A program made the translations under genes and the position numbers. Positions 43,801 to 54,219 of a stretch of 64,000 nt of DNA are shown here, one piece after another. This DNA comes from Cordylochernes scorpioides. Its lineage: Eukaryota > Arthropoda > Arachnida > Pseudoscorpiones > Chernetidae. The notes under the pieces were generated by a model. That model was not told the DNA's origin and made no database searches. It saw only the letters and a program-made list of their open reading frames with translations. Position 1 is the stretch's first letter; each line of letters starts with the position of its first letter. The stretch covers positions 27,599,201 through 27,663,200 of the forward strand of contig CP092879.1 in assembly GCA_030710605.1 (NCBI GenBank), read 5' to 3'.

Positions 43801-44970
43801 TGGCAGCCCCACCTCCATGGACATTGTTCTAACTCTGCCATTCCTTTCAAACTCTATTTTTCCTTTACAGTACCACCTCCATGGAGATTGTTCTAACTCT
43901 GCCATTCCTTTACAGCACCACCTCCATGGACATTGTTCTAACTCTGCCATTCCTTTACAGCACCACTTCCATGGACTTTGTTCTAACTCTGCCATTCCTT
44001 TACAGCACCACCTCCATGGACATTGTTCTAACTCTGCCATTCCTTTACAGCACCACTTCCATGGACTTTGTTCTAACTCTGCCATTCCTTTACAGCACCA
44101 CTTCCATGGACTTTGTTCTAACTCTGCCATTCCTTTACAGCACCACCTCCATGGACATTGTTCTAACTCTGCCATTCCTTTACAGCACCACCTCCATGGA
44201 CATTGTTCTAACTCTGCCATTCCTTTACAGCACCACCTCCATGGACATTGTTCTAACTCTGCCATTCCTTTACAGCACCACTTCCATGGACATTGTTCTA
44301 ACTCTGCCATTCCTTTACAGCACCACCTCCATGGACATTGTTCTAACTCTGCCATTCCTTTACAGCACCACCTCCATGGACATTGTTCTAACTCTGCCAT
44401 TCCTTTACAGCACCACCTCCATGGACATTGTTCTAACTCTGCCATTCCTTTACAGCACCACCTCCATGGACATTGTTCTAACTCTGCCATTCCTTTACAG
44501 CACCACCTCCATGGACATTGTTCTAACTCTGCCATTCCTTTACAGCACCACCTCCATGGACATTGTTCTAACTCTGCCATTCCTTTACAGCACCACCTCC
44601 ATGGACATTGTTCTAACTCTGCCATTCCTTTACAGCACCACCTCCATGGACATTGTTCTAACTCTGCCATTCCTTTACAGCACCACCTCCATGGACATTG
44701 TTCTAACTCTGCCATTCCTTTACAGCACCACCTCCATGGACATTGTTCTAACTCTGCCATTCCTTTACAGCACCACCTCCATGGACATTGTTCTAACTCT
44801 GCCATTCCTTTACAGCACCACCTCCATAGACATTGTTCTAACTCTGCCATTCCTTTACAGCACCACCTCCATGGACATTGTTCTAACTCTGCCATTCCTT
44901 TACAGCACCACCTCCATTGACATTGTTCTAACTCTGCCATTCCTTTCAAACTCTACTTTTCCTTTCTAGC
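43801..44970. repeat. 45-bp VNTR, right copy, about 25 units
   Basis: Exact 45-bp period over most of its length, e.g. unit starts at 44461, 44506, 44551, 44596 and 44641. Unit: CACCTCCATGGACATTG, TTCTAACTCTGCC, ATTCCTTTACAGCAC. Units from about 44326 to 44800 look identical; variants (CACTTCC, GGACTTTG) cluster at the left. Because 45 is a multiple of 3, both strands show long open frames that are not genes. Confidence 0.95.
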
Positions 44971-45012
44971 ACCACCTCACTTTCTATAGCAGGGTTCATT
45001 GAAAAACTAGTT

Positions 45013-45330
45013 ATTTTTTTTATTGCTTATCCCTAAGTACACGTGGTACAGGCCATGATAAATCATGGTGAGTAGTTAGCGACTGCTTTTACTGTAAGCG
45101 CACCACATGTCTACACATGTGGAAAGCAGTTCAACTTTGCACTTACAAATGTGCCAGAGCCCCATTTGGTTACTTGCACTCGCTGGTGGGGTTGGATTTT
45201 TGCAAGAACTGGGGGCCATTGGAGCATTTTTTTTTTTTTAAATGAGAAAAAAAGTGCCCAATGTGGGAATCGAACCCGGGGTCGTAGCGGTCGAAAACCA
45301 ACAGTTTAGATAATCCTTCCACCGACCCCC
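45013..45330 (-). mobile_element. SINE family B, copy
   Basis: Full unit, B-box read on minus as GGGTTCGATTCCC after a one-base G expansion. Counterpart of 31044-31358. Confidence 0.8.
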
Positions 45331-45462
45331 TGAACAACTAGGTACATTGGGTTAGTAGAAGTATCTGGCAAAAATAAGGCTTTAAACTATTTCTGACGCA
45401 TATGGTTCTTTTTTTTAAATAAAATAAATTTTTCAATTGATTTAAATCTCCTTGATATTAAT

Positions 45463-45700
45463 TGAACAAATGCCACAGGTTTCTGGAGATGAGCTTCTTC
45501 ATCTTTATTAAACGTGATCTCAAGCTTTCAGGCATCTCTGCCCTTCTACAGGAGTATATAGAAACATAAACTCTGTTAAGATAATGGCATTTCTATGTTT
45601 CTATGTACTCCTGTAGAAGGATAGAGATGCTCAAAAGCTCTAGATTACATTTAATAAAGATAAAGAAACTCATCTCCAGAAACCTGTAGCATTTGTTTAA
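45463..45700. mobile_element. Fold-back family M2, copy
   Basis: Same arms as 30660-30918: CACAGGTTTCTGGAGATG and the inverted CATCTCCAGAAACCTGTAG; inner CAAGCTTTCAGGCATCTCTG. Confidence 0.7.
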
Positions 45701-46504
45701 AAAATAATTTTCTACTGCCCTTACTGCTCTGATAAAATAATGGAAAGGCCTATTATTTTATCACGGCAGTAAGGGAAAAAGAAACTGGTCAAAAATAGTT
45801 TAAATTCTTATAACAGAGATGGCACACTAATGCATCCTAACAAATAAAGCTGTATGGATTCATTTTTAAAAATCCAAATAACCAGGGTATGTCAGCATGA
45901 CAGAGATATTCCCTAACTCTCGACAAAATGACACATTTTATCTTTTACTGCCCACTGTTACAAAGGGTTGACAATAAATTTGACGTCTTATCAACTTACA
46001 TAGTATGAACTGTAACCTTGTCAGATAGCTTTTTTGTTTTCAAATATTTCAGAATATCTTTGCCCATGGAGCGTGAACTAGTTATTGCTGGTTACCATTA
46101 TTAGTTTAAAATTGGATATTTTAAACTTATTATTATTATTATCATTGTGTGGTATGTAAAGAAGGATTTTTTTTTTTCCTTTTGAGGATGTTTCTTTATT
46201 GCATAATCTCTCAATGAAGGGTTTGTATGGATATTTACTGGGAAGGATACTGTTAATCAATCACAGACACTTTCAAATTAGCTTGTTTTCAAACTTAGAC
46301 AGTTTACACTTTTATAGTCTTTACTCCCAAAGTGTAAAACTTTAGAATTTTTTTTTTTTAAACTATCCTTTTAGGTTAGGTATATACATTTTTTGTTAGT
46401 ATTTGATCTAAACGGATTATAGTTGTAAATTGAGGAAATTTTTTAGAGAATTGAAACTTGGGAGGGGGGGGAAGAGAGAAAAGATAATGTTGGACTTAGA
46501 ACAC

Positions 46505-46680
46505 TACAAGGTAATAAGACTAAATCAAATAAATAAATAGTGTATGATGTTTCGGTAACAGCATTGTTACCATCATTAGACAAAAGTACTGACTAAGAAA
46601 ATCTGACGATAGTAATGACGCTGTTACCGAAACATCAAACAATATTTATGTATTTGGTCTTATTACCTTGATAAAGCACA
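46505..46680. mobile_element. Fold-back family M1, copy
   Basis: ACAAGGTAATAAGACTAAATC, GTATGATGTTTCGGTAACAG, then inverted CTGACGATAGTAATGACG and CTGTTACCGAAACATC. Core partly decayed. Counterpart of 29601-29770. Confidence 0.65.
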
Positions 46681-46866
46681 ATTTGGATTATAGATTCTAA
46701 ACACAAGATAATACGACCAAATCCAAATAAATAGTGGTTGTGAAGTTTTAGTAACAATGCTGTTACTGCGACATCACACACTATTTATTTATTTGGATTT
46801 GGTTTTGTTGTCTGTGTTGCTGTTGTAATTACCTTGTGTTTAATACAAATTGTAGTTAATCATCAA
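46681..46866. mobile_element. Fold-back family M1, copy with lost loop
   Basis: GATTATAGATTCTAAACACA long arm, CCAAATCCAAATAAATAG, then the inverted arm TATTTATTTATTTGGATTTG. The internal stem-loop region is shortened to about 50 bp. Confidence 0.55.
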
Positions 46867-46867
46867 T

Positions 46868-47030
46868 TGAGGGACTACAAAGTAATAAGACCAAATCTCC
46901 AAATAAAAAAATAGTGTATGAAGTTTCGGTAACAGTATTGTCACCAAAATGTCACACACTATTTATTTATTTGGAGATTTGGATATTATTAGCTTGTGTT
47001 TAATCTCTCCAAATTGTAGCTAATCATCAA
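46868..47030. mobile_element. Fold-back family M1, degenerate copy
   Basis: AGACCAAATCTCCAAATAA, GAAGTTTCGGTAACAG, then inverted ATGTCACACACTATTTATTT. Sits 13 bp from host exon 3. Confidence 0.55.
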
Positions 47031-47042
47031 AGAGGGACTTAC

Positions 47043-47130
47043 TGGTGAGATGTTCTATAGGGGGCACTAGTATCTTGAAGAGGGAGGAGTAGTGGTCCTG
47101 GTTCTGTAGGTTGTTGTTGAAGTTCTGCAC
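47043..47130 (-). CDS. Host-gene exon 3
   Basis: 88 bp on minus with the acceptor ...CACACGGAG before GTGCAG and the donor CACCA/gtaagt. Encodes VQNFNNNLQNQDHYSSLFK and LVPPIEHLT. Entry phase 0 fits exon 2, exit phase 1 fits exon 4 (37075). It is separated from exon 2 by a 44-bp intron, very short but kept in both copies. Confidence 0.7.
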
Positions 47131-47174
47131 CTCCGTGTGAGATCACAGTGAGAGTGAGCTGTGCATATACATAC

Positions 47175-47381
47175 CTGGAGTAGCCGGCTCACCAGGAGAG
47201 TACTGGACTCCGCATGGATGGCGTGGGTGAAGATGTTACACACCCAACATTTGGTGGCCGTCCAGCCCTCGCCCAGCTTCTGGGAGGTGCACAGACACCC
47301 TAGTCCCTGCCACCACCTCACATCATCTCTCCTCTTTCCTAACATATCTTTCTGTGTCAACACAGATAGATCATCACACTG
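47175..47381 (-). CDS. Host-gene exon 2
   Basis: 207 bp (69 codons) on minus after CTATCACAG, ending CTCCAG/gtatgt. Encodes QCDDLSVLTQKDMLGKRRDD, VRWWQGLGCLCTSQKLGEGW, TATKCWVCNIFTHAIHAESS and TLLVSRLLQ. The Cys-x-Cys and CWVC pairs with nearby His could bind a metal. Both splice phases are 0, matching exon 1 and exon 3. High GC and codon-like conservation between the two copies contrast with the AT-rich introns. I do not recognise the family. Confidence 0.7.
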
Positions 47382-47787
47382 CTGTGATAGATACATGGAG
47401 GCATCTGAGGCTCTTCATTGGACGCACAACTAACTATAGGGGAGCCTCTCTATAGCACCATCATTTGGAACCTAGATATCGTCATAAAAATAGTTATAAC
47501 AATTGGGACTCGAAACTTCATATCAAAGAATTAGGATGTTATAACCAAGTTGATGTTATAATGAGGTTTCACTAAATGTTGCAATAATTTTTTTGGAAAT
47601 ATATTTCTTATGATAAACATATATATATTCTAACTTCTTCAATTCAACCTCCCAAGGGATCAGAGCATTTGGCTGAATTAAAGTTGGTTAGATCATTTTA
47701 TTACAATATTCACTTCTATATAGTGAACATTTTTCTAGAGGATCACAAAATACTTAAATATATATATATATTTGATACGATATGTAT

Positions 47788-47989
47788 TAGATAATAAAAA
47801 GGTATATATTGGATTTAATAAAAGATTTATTTGCCAATATTTCGGTTGGCTGAATGCCAAACCTTTATCAAGGCATTACATTTTTGTATACACAAACTCA
47901 GGGTTGGGCGTTCAGCAAACTGAAATATTGGCGAATAAATCTTTTATTCAATCCAATATATACCTTTTTATTATCTAATGATTTAAATA
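47788..47989. mobile_element. Fold-back family M3, right-arm copy
   Basis: TTAGATAATAAAAAGGTATA to the inverted TATACCTTTTTATTATCTAA; inner GCCAATATTTCGGTTGGCTG. Counterpart of 27778-27970. Confidence 0.65.
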
Positions 47990-48883
47990 TGGATTGCTCT
48001 ATTTTCAAAACAAAAAAATATATATATGTTAAATAAAAATATTATTTTATTTTAAATTATAATTTCATAGATTCAAATACTCTGCTAAATCGACCGCCAG
48101 AGGTCACTCTTCCCCAATAAAAACTTGTTGTTTTCTCCCAATGGCAGTCTCAAAACTTTTGTACATTATGTAAATAATCTTTTGTTTTCCTTATTCTATT
48201 CGCCTTAAGCCAGGCAGTACTTTTATCAAATTATATTCTTTTATATATTCCTTTAGTTCAATTAAATTACTGATCAAAATTATTTTTATTATCATACTTT
48301 CAAGATTTAACCACGGCTGCATTGCATTACCATAATCCTCAACATGATCAAAAAACAACAGAAAATCTCATTCATCTTTATTATTAGGAAATACTGATAT
48401 TATATATTTCCATTAATAATATGCAAATTGATACCTGGGGAACTTTTTATTTAATTTTTCTGAAATTTTCATGATTACCTTTTAGTGTTAGATAAAATTG
48501 CATTAGTACAATTTTGAACCAAAAAAAATTACAAATACTATTTTAATATAAGGGAATAAATTCAATGGAAAGAAGGTTAATAAATTTAGAAAAAGAAATG
48601 GTAAAAATTTTACTTTAAAAAAAAATATATTTTAAAGAAATCCTTTGTGGTTGCTTGCTTTTGGGCTAGAACCACATTCATTGTGCATTCTAGCTAATAA
48701 ATCTTTAAAAGACATGCATTGTCTTTCCTCTTCTGAAAGTTCCATTAGAAAACACAACATTACTCTCCAAAACAACTGATTGCTTACATTGGTACGGTCA
48801 CATAGGTATGGTTATTGGACCAATGATGCTGCAATCGTTTATATGCAATTCATGATATTTATACTTCATTACCAGAGAGTTGC

Positions 48884-49200
48884 TTTTTTTTTTTTTTTTG
48901 CTTATCCCTAGTACACTAGTACACATGGTACAGGCCATGATAATCATGGTGGGTAGTTAGCGACTGCTTTTTACTGTAAGCGCACCACATGTCTACACAT
49001 GTGAAAAGTAGTTCGACTTTGCACTTACAAATGTGCCAGAGCCCCGTTTGATTACTTGCACTCGCTGGTGGGGTTGGACTTTTGAAAGAATCGGGGGCCA
49101 TTGGCCATTTTTAAACAGAAAAAAAGTGTCCAATGCGGGAATCGAACCGGGGTCGTAGTGGTCAAAATCAAACAGTTTAACCAGCCTTCCACCGACCCCC
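48884..49200 (-). mobile_element. SINE family B insertion, right arm only, 11-bp duplication
   Basis: A full SINE B (T-rich tail complement first, head CGACCCCC last) flanked by CAGAGAGTTGC at 48873-48883 and 49201-49211. The left contig has no SINE at the mirrored position (about 26725), although about 125 bp of adjoining sequence differ there as well. This is a recent insertion. Confidence 0.8.
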
Positions 49201-49287
49201 CAGAGAGTTGCTAAATAGTAAAAATGGTCATTTTTGCAATGAAAACTGTCCTTTGTAGAGAGGTTCCTCAAGCATGAGTGTCCTCTT

Positions 49288-49440
49288 TCTTTTTTTTTTA
49301 CTTATCCCTAGTAAATGTGATACAGGCCATGAAAATCATGGTGGGTAGAAGTAGGCGACTACTTTTACTGTAAATGCACCACATGTCTACACATGTGAAA
49401 AGCAGTTCGACTTTGCACTTACAAATGTGCCAGGGCCCCG
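49288..49440 (-). mobile_element. SINE family B, 3' half
   Basis: Counterpart of 26481-26630; starts in the T tract and stops at CCAGGGCCCCG without a head. Confidence 0.7.
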
Positions 49441-49721
49441 TAGAACGTCCTTTCATGGAGGTTCAATAGTAAAAGGAAGAAATCCTACATCAGGTATAGG
49501 GTAGATTCAGGAGTTGAACAGTCAGGGTGGCAAGGTCAGACTGTAGGAATAGCTCTTCCTTCTTTCTATTTGGAGATAGCAGACTGAAGCTAAGTTGTCA
49601 TCACCCCAGAAATAACTTCCCAAGTGGCTGCACCATCTCCCACCACAAGCCTGATTCAGTAGTTTGCCTGAAATCTGCCTTATCCACACCACTTTACTCA
49701 ATAGTTGCTGTAATTATTGAT

Positions 49722-50030
49722 GAGGTACAATTTGCACCATAGATAAGTATAATTATGTGACATTTTGGTGAAAACACAGTTACTGAAACATATAATTTAT
49801 TTGTTAAGAAAAAAGGCATCTCCTGATCATGGAAATAAAAGTTGCACCATCTGTCAGAATCTGTCATCTGAAACTTTTAGTTGTACAATCAGGAGATACC
49901 TTTTTTCTCAATTTATCCACCTAATCCCAGTACAATTTCACTTTTGTTCTATTTTTCTCATTATTTATTTGTATTTGGCCTTTTCACCTTATGATTCTTA
50001 TCTATAATCCAAATTGTACCTCATCACCAC
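49722..50030. repeat. Fold-back repeat with GGTACAATTTG ends (M1-related)
   Basis: Counterpart of 25890-26195, with GAGGTACAATTTGCACC and the inverted CCAAATTGTACCTCATC ends and the inner GGCATCTCCTGATCATGG palindrome. Confidence 0.55.
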
Positions 50031-50514
50031 AGGGGTGATAAACAAAATGCATTTTTAAAGGGAGAAGTACCCATTATGGTACATGAATACCATCCTCCTG
50101 TTGCTTTAATGCAATAATTTGCAGGTAGAAAAACTTTTTGAATTTATAAAAAAAAAAAAAAAAAAACTGCATCCAATTAAACTTTCTTCGCTCTATACTA
50201 AGCAATCCAATAAGCCAATGTCAAACTGGTATTGTCAGGATAAAATTTAATGTCCCCCTCTAGAGAGAGGTCAAGCCTCCCTTGCTGAAGAAATTTGTAC
50301 ATATACATCTGCATATATTTCCCTACATTCTATTTACCCCCTTTATTATATATTACCCTTTATTTTATCATAATTTTTGTTCTGTATCAATTGATTAGAA
50401 GAGTAAATAAATTTGTTTAAATTGTCTAGAGAAGGTCTAAGGAGATGTTAAGTACATCTATCTAGCACGGCTATGTTTCTCTGAATGGTACTTTCAGCTA
50501 AGCCTCCTCCTCAC

Positions 50515-50674
50515 CTTAGTGATGTTGTGGAGGCAGGCAAAGTCAGCCTGGAGGACCCCGGATGGGAAGGCCTCTGCCACAGGAGCCGGGACCTCAGGGA
50601 CCTGGGACAACTGGCCTGAGGGAATCCTCACGTTGAGGCACTTGCAGCACAGGCTAGTTTCCATCATGGCTGGC
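50515..50674 (-). CDS. Host-gene exon 1 of the recognised set
   Basis: 160 bp on minus after TTGTGCCCAG, ending CTAAG/gtgagg. It starts with one base of a split codon, then PAMMETSLCCKCLNVRIPSG, QLSQVPEVPAPVAEAFPSGV and LQADFACLHNITK. It ends at phase 0 and joins exon 2 (47381). The four exons together give 51+69+29+34 codons in one frame with no stop, strong evidence for a real gene on minus between 50674 and 36973, extending past both ends. Upstream exons were not identified to 64000. The function is unknown; the first three exons contain several Cys pairs. Confidence 0.7.
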
Positions 50675-51074
50675 CTGGGCACAACACACACACCATTCTT
50701 ACATCTATTGCCACTATATAGACCTTTATTGGCCGAGCCAAAGTAATAGTTTTAAAATAAATGTCACTATCTTTAAAAGTGTTGCTACCTTTTTCTACAT
50801 TTTATCAACCTGCTGCATTTAATCAACATAAATATCTTAACAAAATAAGTGAGTAATGGCATATTCCTTCAATAGAGCCTTTTGCAAAGGTTACTTACTA
50901 CAATCAAACTTATTTAAAATACAGATTTGTGTATCACAAAAGGCTAAATTAAATTGAAGGGCAACTAGATGGTATAAACTTTTCATTTTCAACAAAAAGT
51001 ACCTAAAATCAAACCCCACACTGAACACACACCCTATTTCTTTTCAAAATAATCATGGTCACATGGGTTGCTCT

Positions 51075-51235
51075 ATACTTTCACAAGTCCAACCCCACCA
51101 ATGAATGCAAATAATCAAATGAGGGGCTCTTGGCACCTTATAAGTGCAAAAATTGAACTGCTTTCTTCTCTCATGATAAATTTAAGGTAAAAGCAGTAGC
51201 AACCATTTATTCACCATGATTAGCATGGCCCGTAT
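51075..51235 (+). mobile_element. SINE family B, diverged body fragment
   Basis: AAGTCCAACCCCACCAATG, GTGCAAAAATTGAACTGC, CACCATGATTAGCATGGCC. Counterpart of 24704-24862. Confidence 0.55.
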
Positions 51236-51473
51236 ACTTGAAGTAGTAGTATTGTGCGCTATCCAAACATCACAGACAAAAAAATTGGATGGAACATATA
51301 GGGTATTAAGAGGAAATGGATTGATGAAGAATGTTGTGGAGGGTAAAAGGAAACAGGTGGAAGAATCAGACTGGGTGGAAAGGAGAGAAGAACTTTAGAT
51401 TGAGAGGCCACTGAAGACCAGGTTCATCTCAAGAGCAGAGAAACTGAAGTAAAATTTATAGAATCTTAAATAT

Positions 51474-51875
51474 GTTGTTGTTGTTGTTTCTTATCCCCTT
51501 GTGTAAAGATGGGGTGTAGGGGTGCAGCTTTCGTTGATCATGGCACCATGATCCAGGCACACTTTGGTGAAAGTCTGACTTTGCCTGTAGTTTGAGGCCG
51601 TTCCTAACATGGAAGCAGACGCCTTTGCTGCCAACTCTAACATGAGTACAGACGCAGCTCCTCCGTATACCTGGAGTGGGACCCTTGCTGAGGTCTATCA
51701 ACTGGGTCAGTTGAAGTCAGGATTTTTAAAGAGGTCTACTCCTAACAATGCTGCTGTTGGTCCGCGACTGCTTATTCGTCAGTTATTCTGCTTGTTTCGC
51801 AGCTGGCCTTCATATCTGAAGGTCGTTCCCCTATCCGCCACCTGGGGACGCGCCCTATAGCAGTCAGCTCTGCCA
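51474..51875 (-). mobile_element. 402-bp non-LTR/SINE insertion with GTT tail, right arm only
   Basis: Flanked by the perfect 12-bp duplication AATCTTAAATAT (51462-51473 and 51876-51887). The left contig has one uninterrupted copy of the site at 24472-24483. On minus it starts TGGCAGAGCTGACTGC, TATAGGGCGCGTCCCC and ends GGGGATAAGAAAC with an AAC-repeat tail. Target duplication and tail show target-primed reverse transcription. The 30239-30359 insert is a shorter relative. Confidence 0.85.
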
Positions 51876-51954
51876 AATCTTAAATATACATTTGTTAATT
51901 GGGACTACTATAATTGAACTTTCTCTGCTTTATTATCAAGCTGTTTTAATTATT

Positions 51955-52256
51955 ATTATTATCCCTAGTGCAAATATGGTACAGGCCCTGATAATCATGG
52001 TGGATAGTAGTTAGCAACAGCTTTTACTGTAAGTAAACCACATGTCTACATATGTAGAAGGCAATTCGACATTTGCACTTACAAATGTGTTGAGACAAGT
52101 TTGATTACTTGCACTTACTGATGAAGTTGGACTTTTAAAAGAATCAGGGGGTTATTAAAGCAATTTTTTCTTCAGGAAAAAAGTACCCAATGCAGAATTC
52201 CATCCCAAGTCATGGTTGTCGAAACTGACAATTTATACCACTCTTCCACCAGTCTT
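51955..52256 (-). mobile_element. SINE family B, diverged copy
   Basis: ATGGTACAGGCCCTGATAAT, CACATGTCTACATATGTAG, GTTGGACTTTTAAAAGAATC and a degraded head near 52250. The most diverged near-full copy. Confidence 0.6.
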
Positions 52257-52387
52257 ATTTAATGGTGGATTATTGAAAGTTCTAATAAAAACTCCATTAC
52301 TGTGATAGTCACTTAGATATTAGACAAGTAGATTTATTTCCATCCACAAAAACAAAAAAATTTCATTGAAACAAGAAGTAGATATGA

Positions 52388-52484
52388 TAAGGCACAATTT
52401 GGATTATAGATTATAAACATAAGGTAATAAAACCAAATTACACACTATTTATTTTTTTGGATTTGGTCTTATTACCTTAAGAAG
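52388..52484. mobile_element. Fold-back family M1, collapsed copy
   Basis: GATAAGGCACAATTTGGATT, ACATAAGGTAATAAAACC, then directly the inverted arm CACACTATTTATTTTTTTGG. The stem-loop section is gone. Confidence 0.6.
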
Positions 52485-52964
52485 TAGATATAACAACATG
52501 ACGTAAAATTTGCAAAAAATTGGGTTACAAATATACATGTAAAGACAAACAATATGGCCATGGGGGAAACTAAAAGAGAAAGCATACAAAAACTGACTGC
52601 CAGATTAATGTTACAAATATACATTGAAGGCAAACAAAATGAGGAAACTAAAAGAGAAAACATACAAACAACTGACAGCCATTTCAATGTTACCAATATA
52701 CATTGAAAGGCAATCAATATAGACATGGGGAAACTGGAAGAGGAAGCATACAAACTGACATCAATGTTACAAATGTAAGTGGTTCCATGTTGTGGAGAGC
52801 ACATAGTTGGCTAAGGGCCAGTTGATGGAGAGGTGAAATGCAACATTGTCAGAAGGTCATTTCTACATCAGGAAACCTGTGGGTAATACTGAAGTACTCC
52901 TAACAACCACATCTTTATGCTATCACTGTAACAAACATCCTTATTTATTTGGGACTTGCATAGA

Positions 52965-53098
52965 AACAGTAATTATTTAAAACATGCTGTGGTAAAATTT
53001 CTTATTCAGTACTTTTGTCTGAAGATGGTAACAACGCTGTTACTGAAACGTCACACACTATTTATTTATTTGGTCTTAATACCTTGTGTTCAATATCG
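52965..53098. mobile_element. Fold-back family M1, second-arm copy
   Basis: AAACATGCTGTGGTAAAATT, then CTGAAGA (53019-53025), GGTAACA, loop, TGTTACT, GAAACGTC and the short arm. The first arm is missing. Confidence 0.65.
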
Positions 53099-53454
53099 AT
53101 TATTATTAGCTTTTGCTTTTTTATCTTCATTTGTGGTGAATCCGTGGTAAATCCATGTATAATAAATTTCCTTTCCTTCAATTTACCCAGACTATTCTAT
53201 TTTTTAACTTGATTGTCTTTATATAATTTTTCCTGTATATAAATATCATACTATATTAACTGTATAGTTCCATATTTAAAATACTTTTTTACTAATTTAC
53301 TGGGTAACAAGACCTAATCAAAATAAGGGAAGTTTGTTAAAAATGCGGAAATCTCTCATAAAAACTTATTTGGATCTTGTTAACTTATGATATTTATCTA
53401 TAAACCAAATTGTGGGATCTTTAACCTCAAGTTAACCTAACAAATTTTAACAAT

Positions 53455-53520
53455 ACAACAAAAAGCTTTATTAAGATCTTTTAGTCTTATACAGATTCTC
53501 CAAGCAGAAATGCAGGATAC
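53455..53520 (-). mobile_element. LINE 3' terminus fragment
   Basis: ACAACAAAAAGCTTTATTAAG, ATCTTTTAGTCTTATACAG matches the reverse of the LINE4-type 3' end. No coding part follows. Confidence 0.45.
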
Positions 53521-53690
53521 AAGCAGGAAAAAAGTAATAGTGCCTTAATGGTAATATGATATTTATTCACAGAAAAAATTATATAAAGACAATCAAGCTA
53601 AAAAATAAAATAGTCTGGGTTATACATGGATTTACCACGGATTCACCGCAAATGAAGATAAAAAAGCAAAAGCTAATAACAATCGATATT

Positions 53691-53992
53691 GAACACAAGG
53701 TAATAAGACCAAATCCAAATAAATAAATAGTGTGTGATGTTTCGGTAACAGCGTTGTTACCATCTTCAGACAAAAGTGCTGAATGAGAAATTTTACCACA
53801 GCATGTTTTAAATAGTTACTGCTATCAAGTATGTAAACAAGATAGCAGATAAAATTTAATAAAATTTCTCATTCAGTACTTTTGTCTGAAGATTGTAACA
53901 ACACTGTTACCGAAACGTCACACACTATTTATTTGTATTTGGTCTTATTACCTTGTGTTTATAATCTATAATCCAAATTGTGTGCCTTATCG
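53691..53992. mobile_element. Fold-back family M1 with ~9-bp duplication
   Basis: Short arm first, long arm last; flanked by ATCGATATT on both sides (ending 53690 and starting 53993). Minus core: CTGAAGA, GGTAACA, CGC, TGTTACC, GAAAC, ATC. Plus core has CTGAAGA with a T for G in the stem and GAAACGTC. Confidence 0.75.
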
Positions 53993-54054
53993 ATCGATAT
54001 TATATTTTAACAATACTCAACACTCTATTATAAAAAGTACATGAGGCAAAGAGA

Positions 54055-54198
54055 GTTTCTTGTAATGTTCAACAAATTCAAAGTTTGGATCCATATCACA
54101 AGTTGGGCAATCACCTGGAACAGTATAATTCAGGCAATTATCCAACTTATGATATGGATCCAAACCTTGAATTCATTGAACATTATAACTACATGAAA
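54055..54198. repeat. Palindromic repeat
   Basis: TTCTTGTAATGTTCAAC and TTTGGATCCATATC are inverted as GATATGGATCCAAA and GAACATTATAACTAC; CAAGTTGGGCAATCACCTGG sits in one arm. No duplication or coding signal. Confidence 0.5.
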
Positions 54199-54219
54199 CT
54201 CAATGCCTGCAGGAATGGA

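Larger units (their letters stand above)
39648..51911. repeat. Right arm: inverted counterpart of the left contig
   Basis: Continuous sequence, no internal gap, mirroring 24448-36316. Arm-specific differences include SINEs at 48884-49200 and 51474-51875 and a 245-bp insert at 42955-43200 (right only), and inserts at 30239-30359 and 28903-29440 (left only). Confidence 0.9.

Noticed and set aside
43783..44969. Long open frames (up to 388 codons) on both strands over 43.8-45.0 kb
   Set aside because: They come from a 45-bp tandem repeat whose period is a multiple of three; no start context, splice sites or non-repeat coding sequence.
31383..44970. CRISPR array
   Set aside because: The units are contiguous minisatellite repeats without unique spacers, and the DNA is eukaryotic.
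24448..51911. Genuine large palindrome as the first explanation
   Set aside because: Both ends of the left copy coincide with 100-N gaps and the copy is entirely contained in the neighbour, so a misplaced haplotig is simpler; kept as the alternative.
52472..52804. 110-codon minus frame with hydrophobic, Cys-rich segments
   Set aside because: Built from internal repeats (ACATTGAA, AAACTAAAAGAGAAAG); no homology recognised and no splice context.
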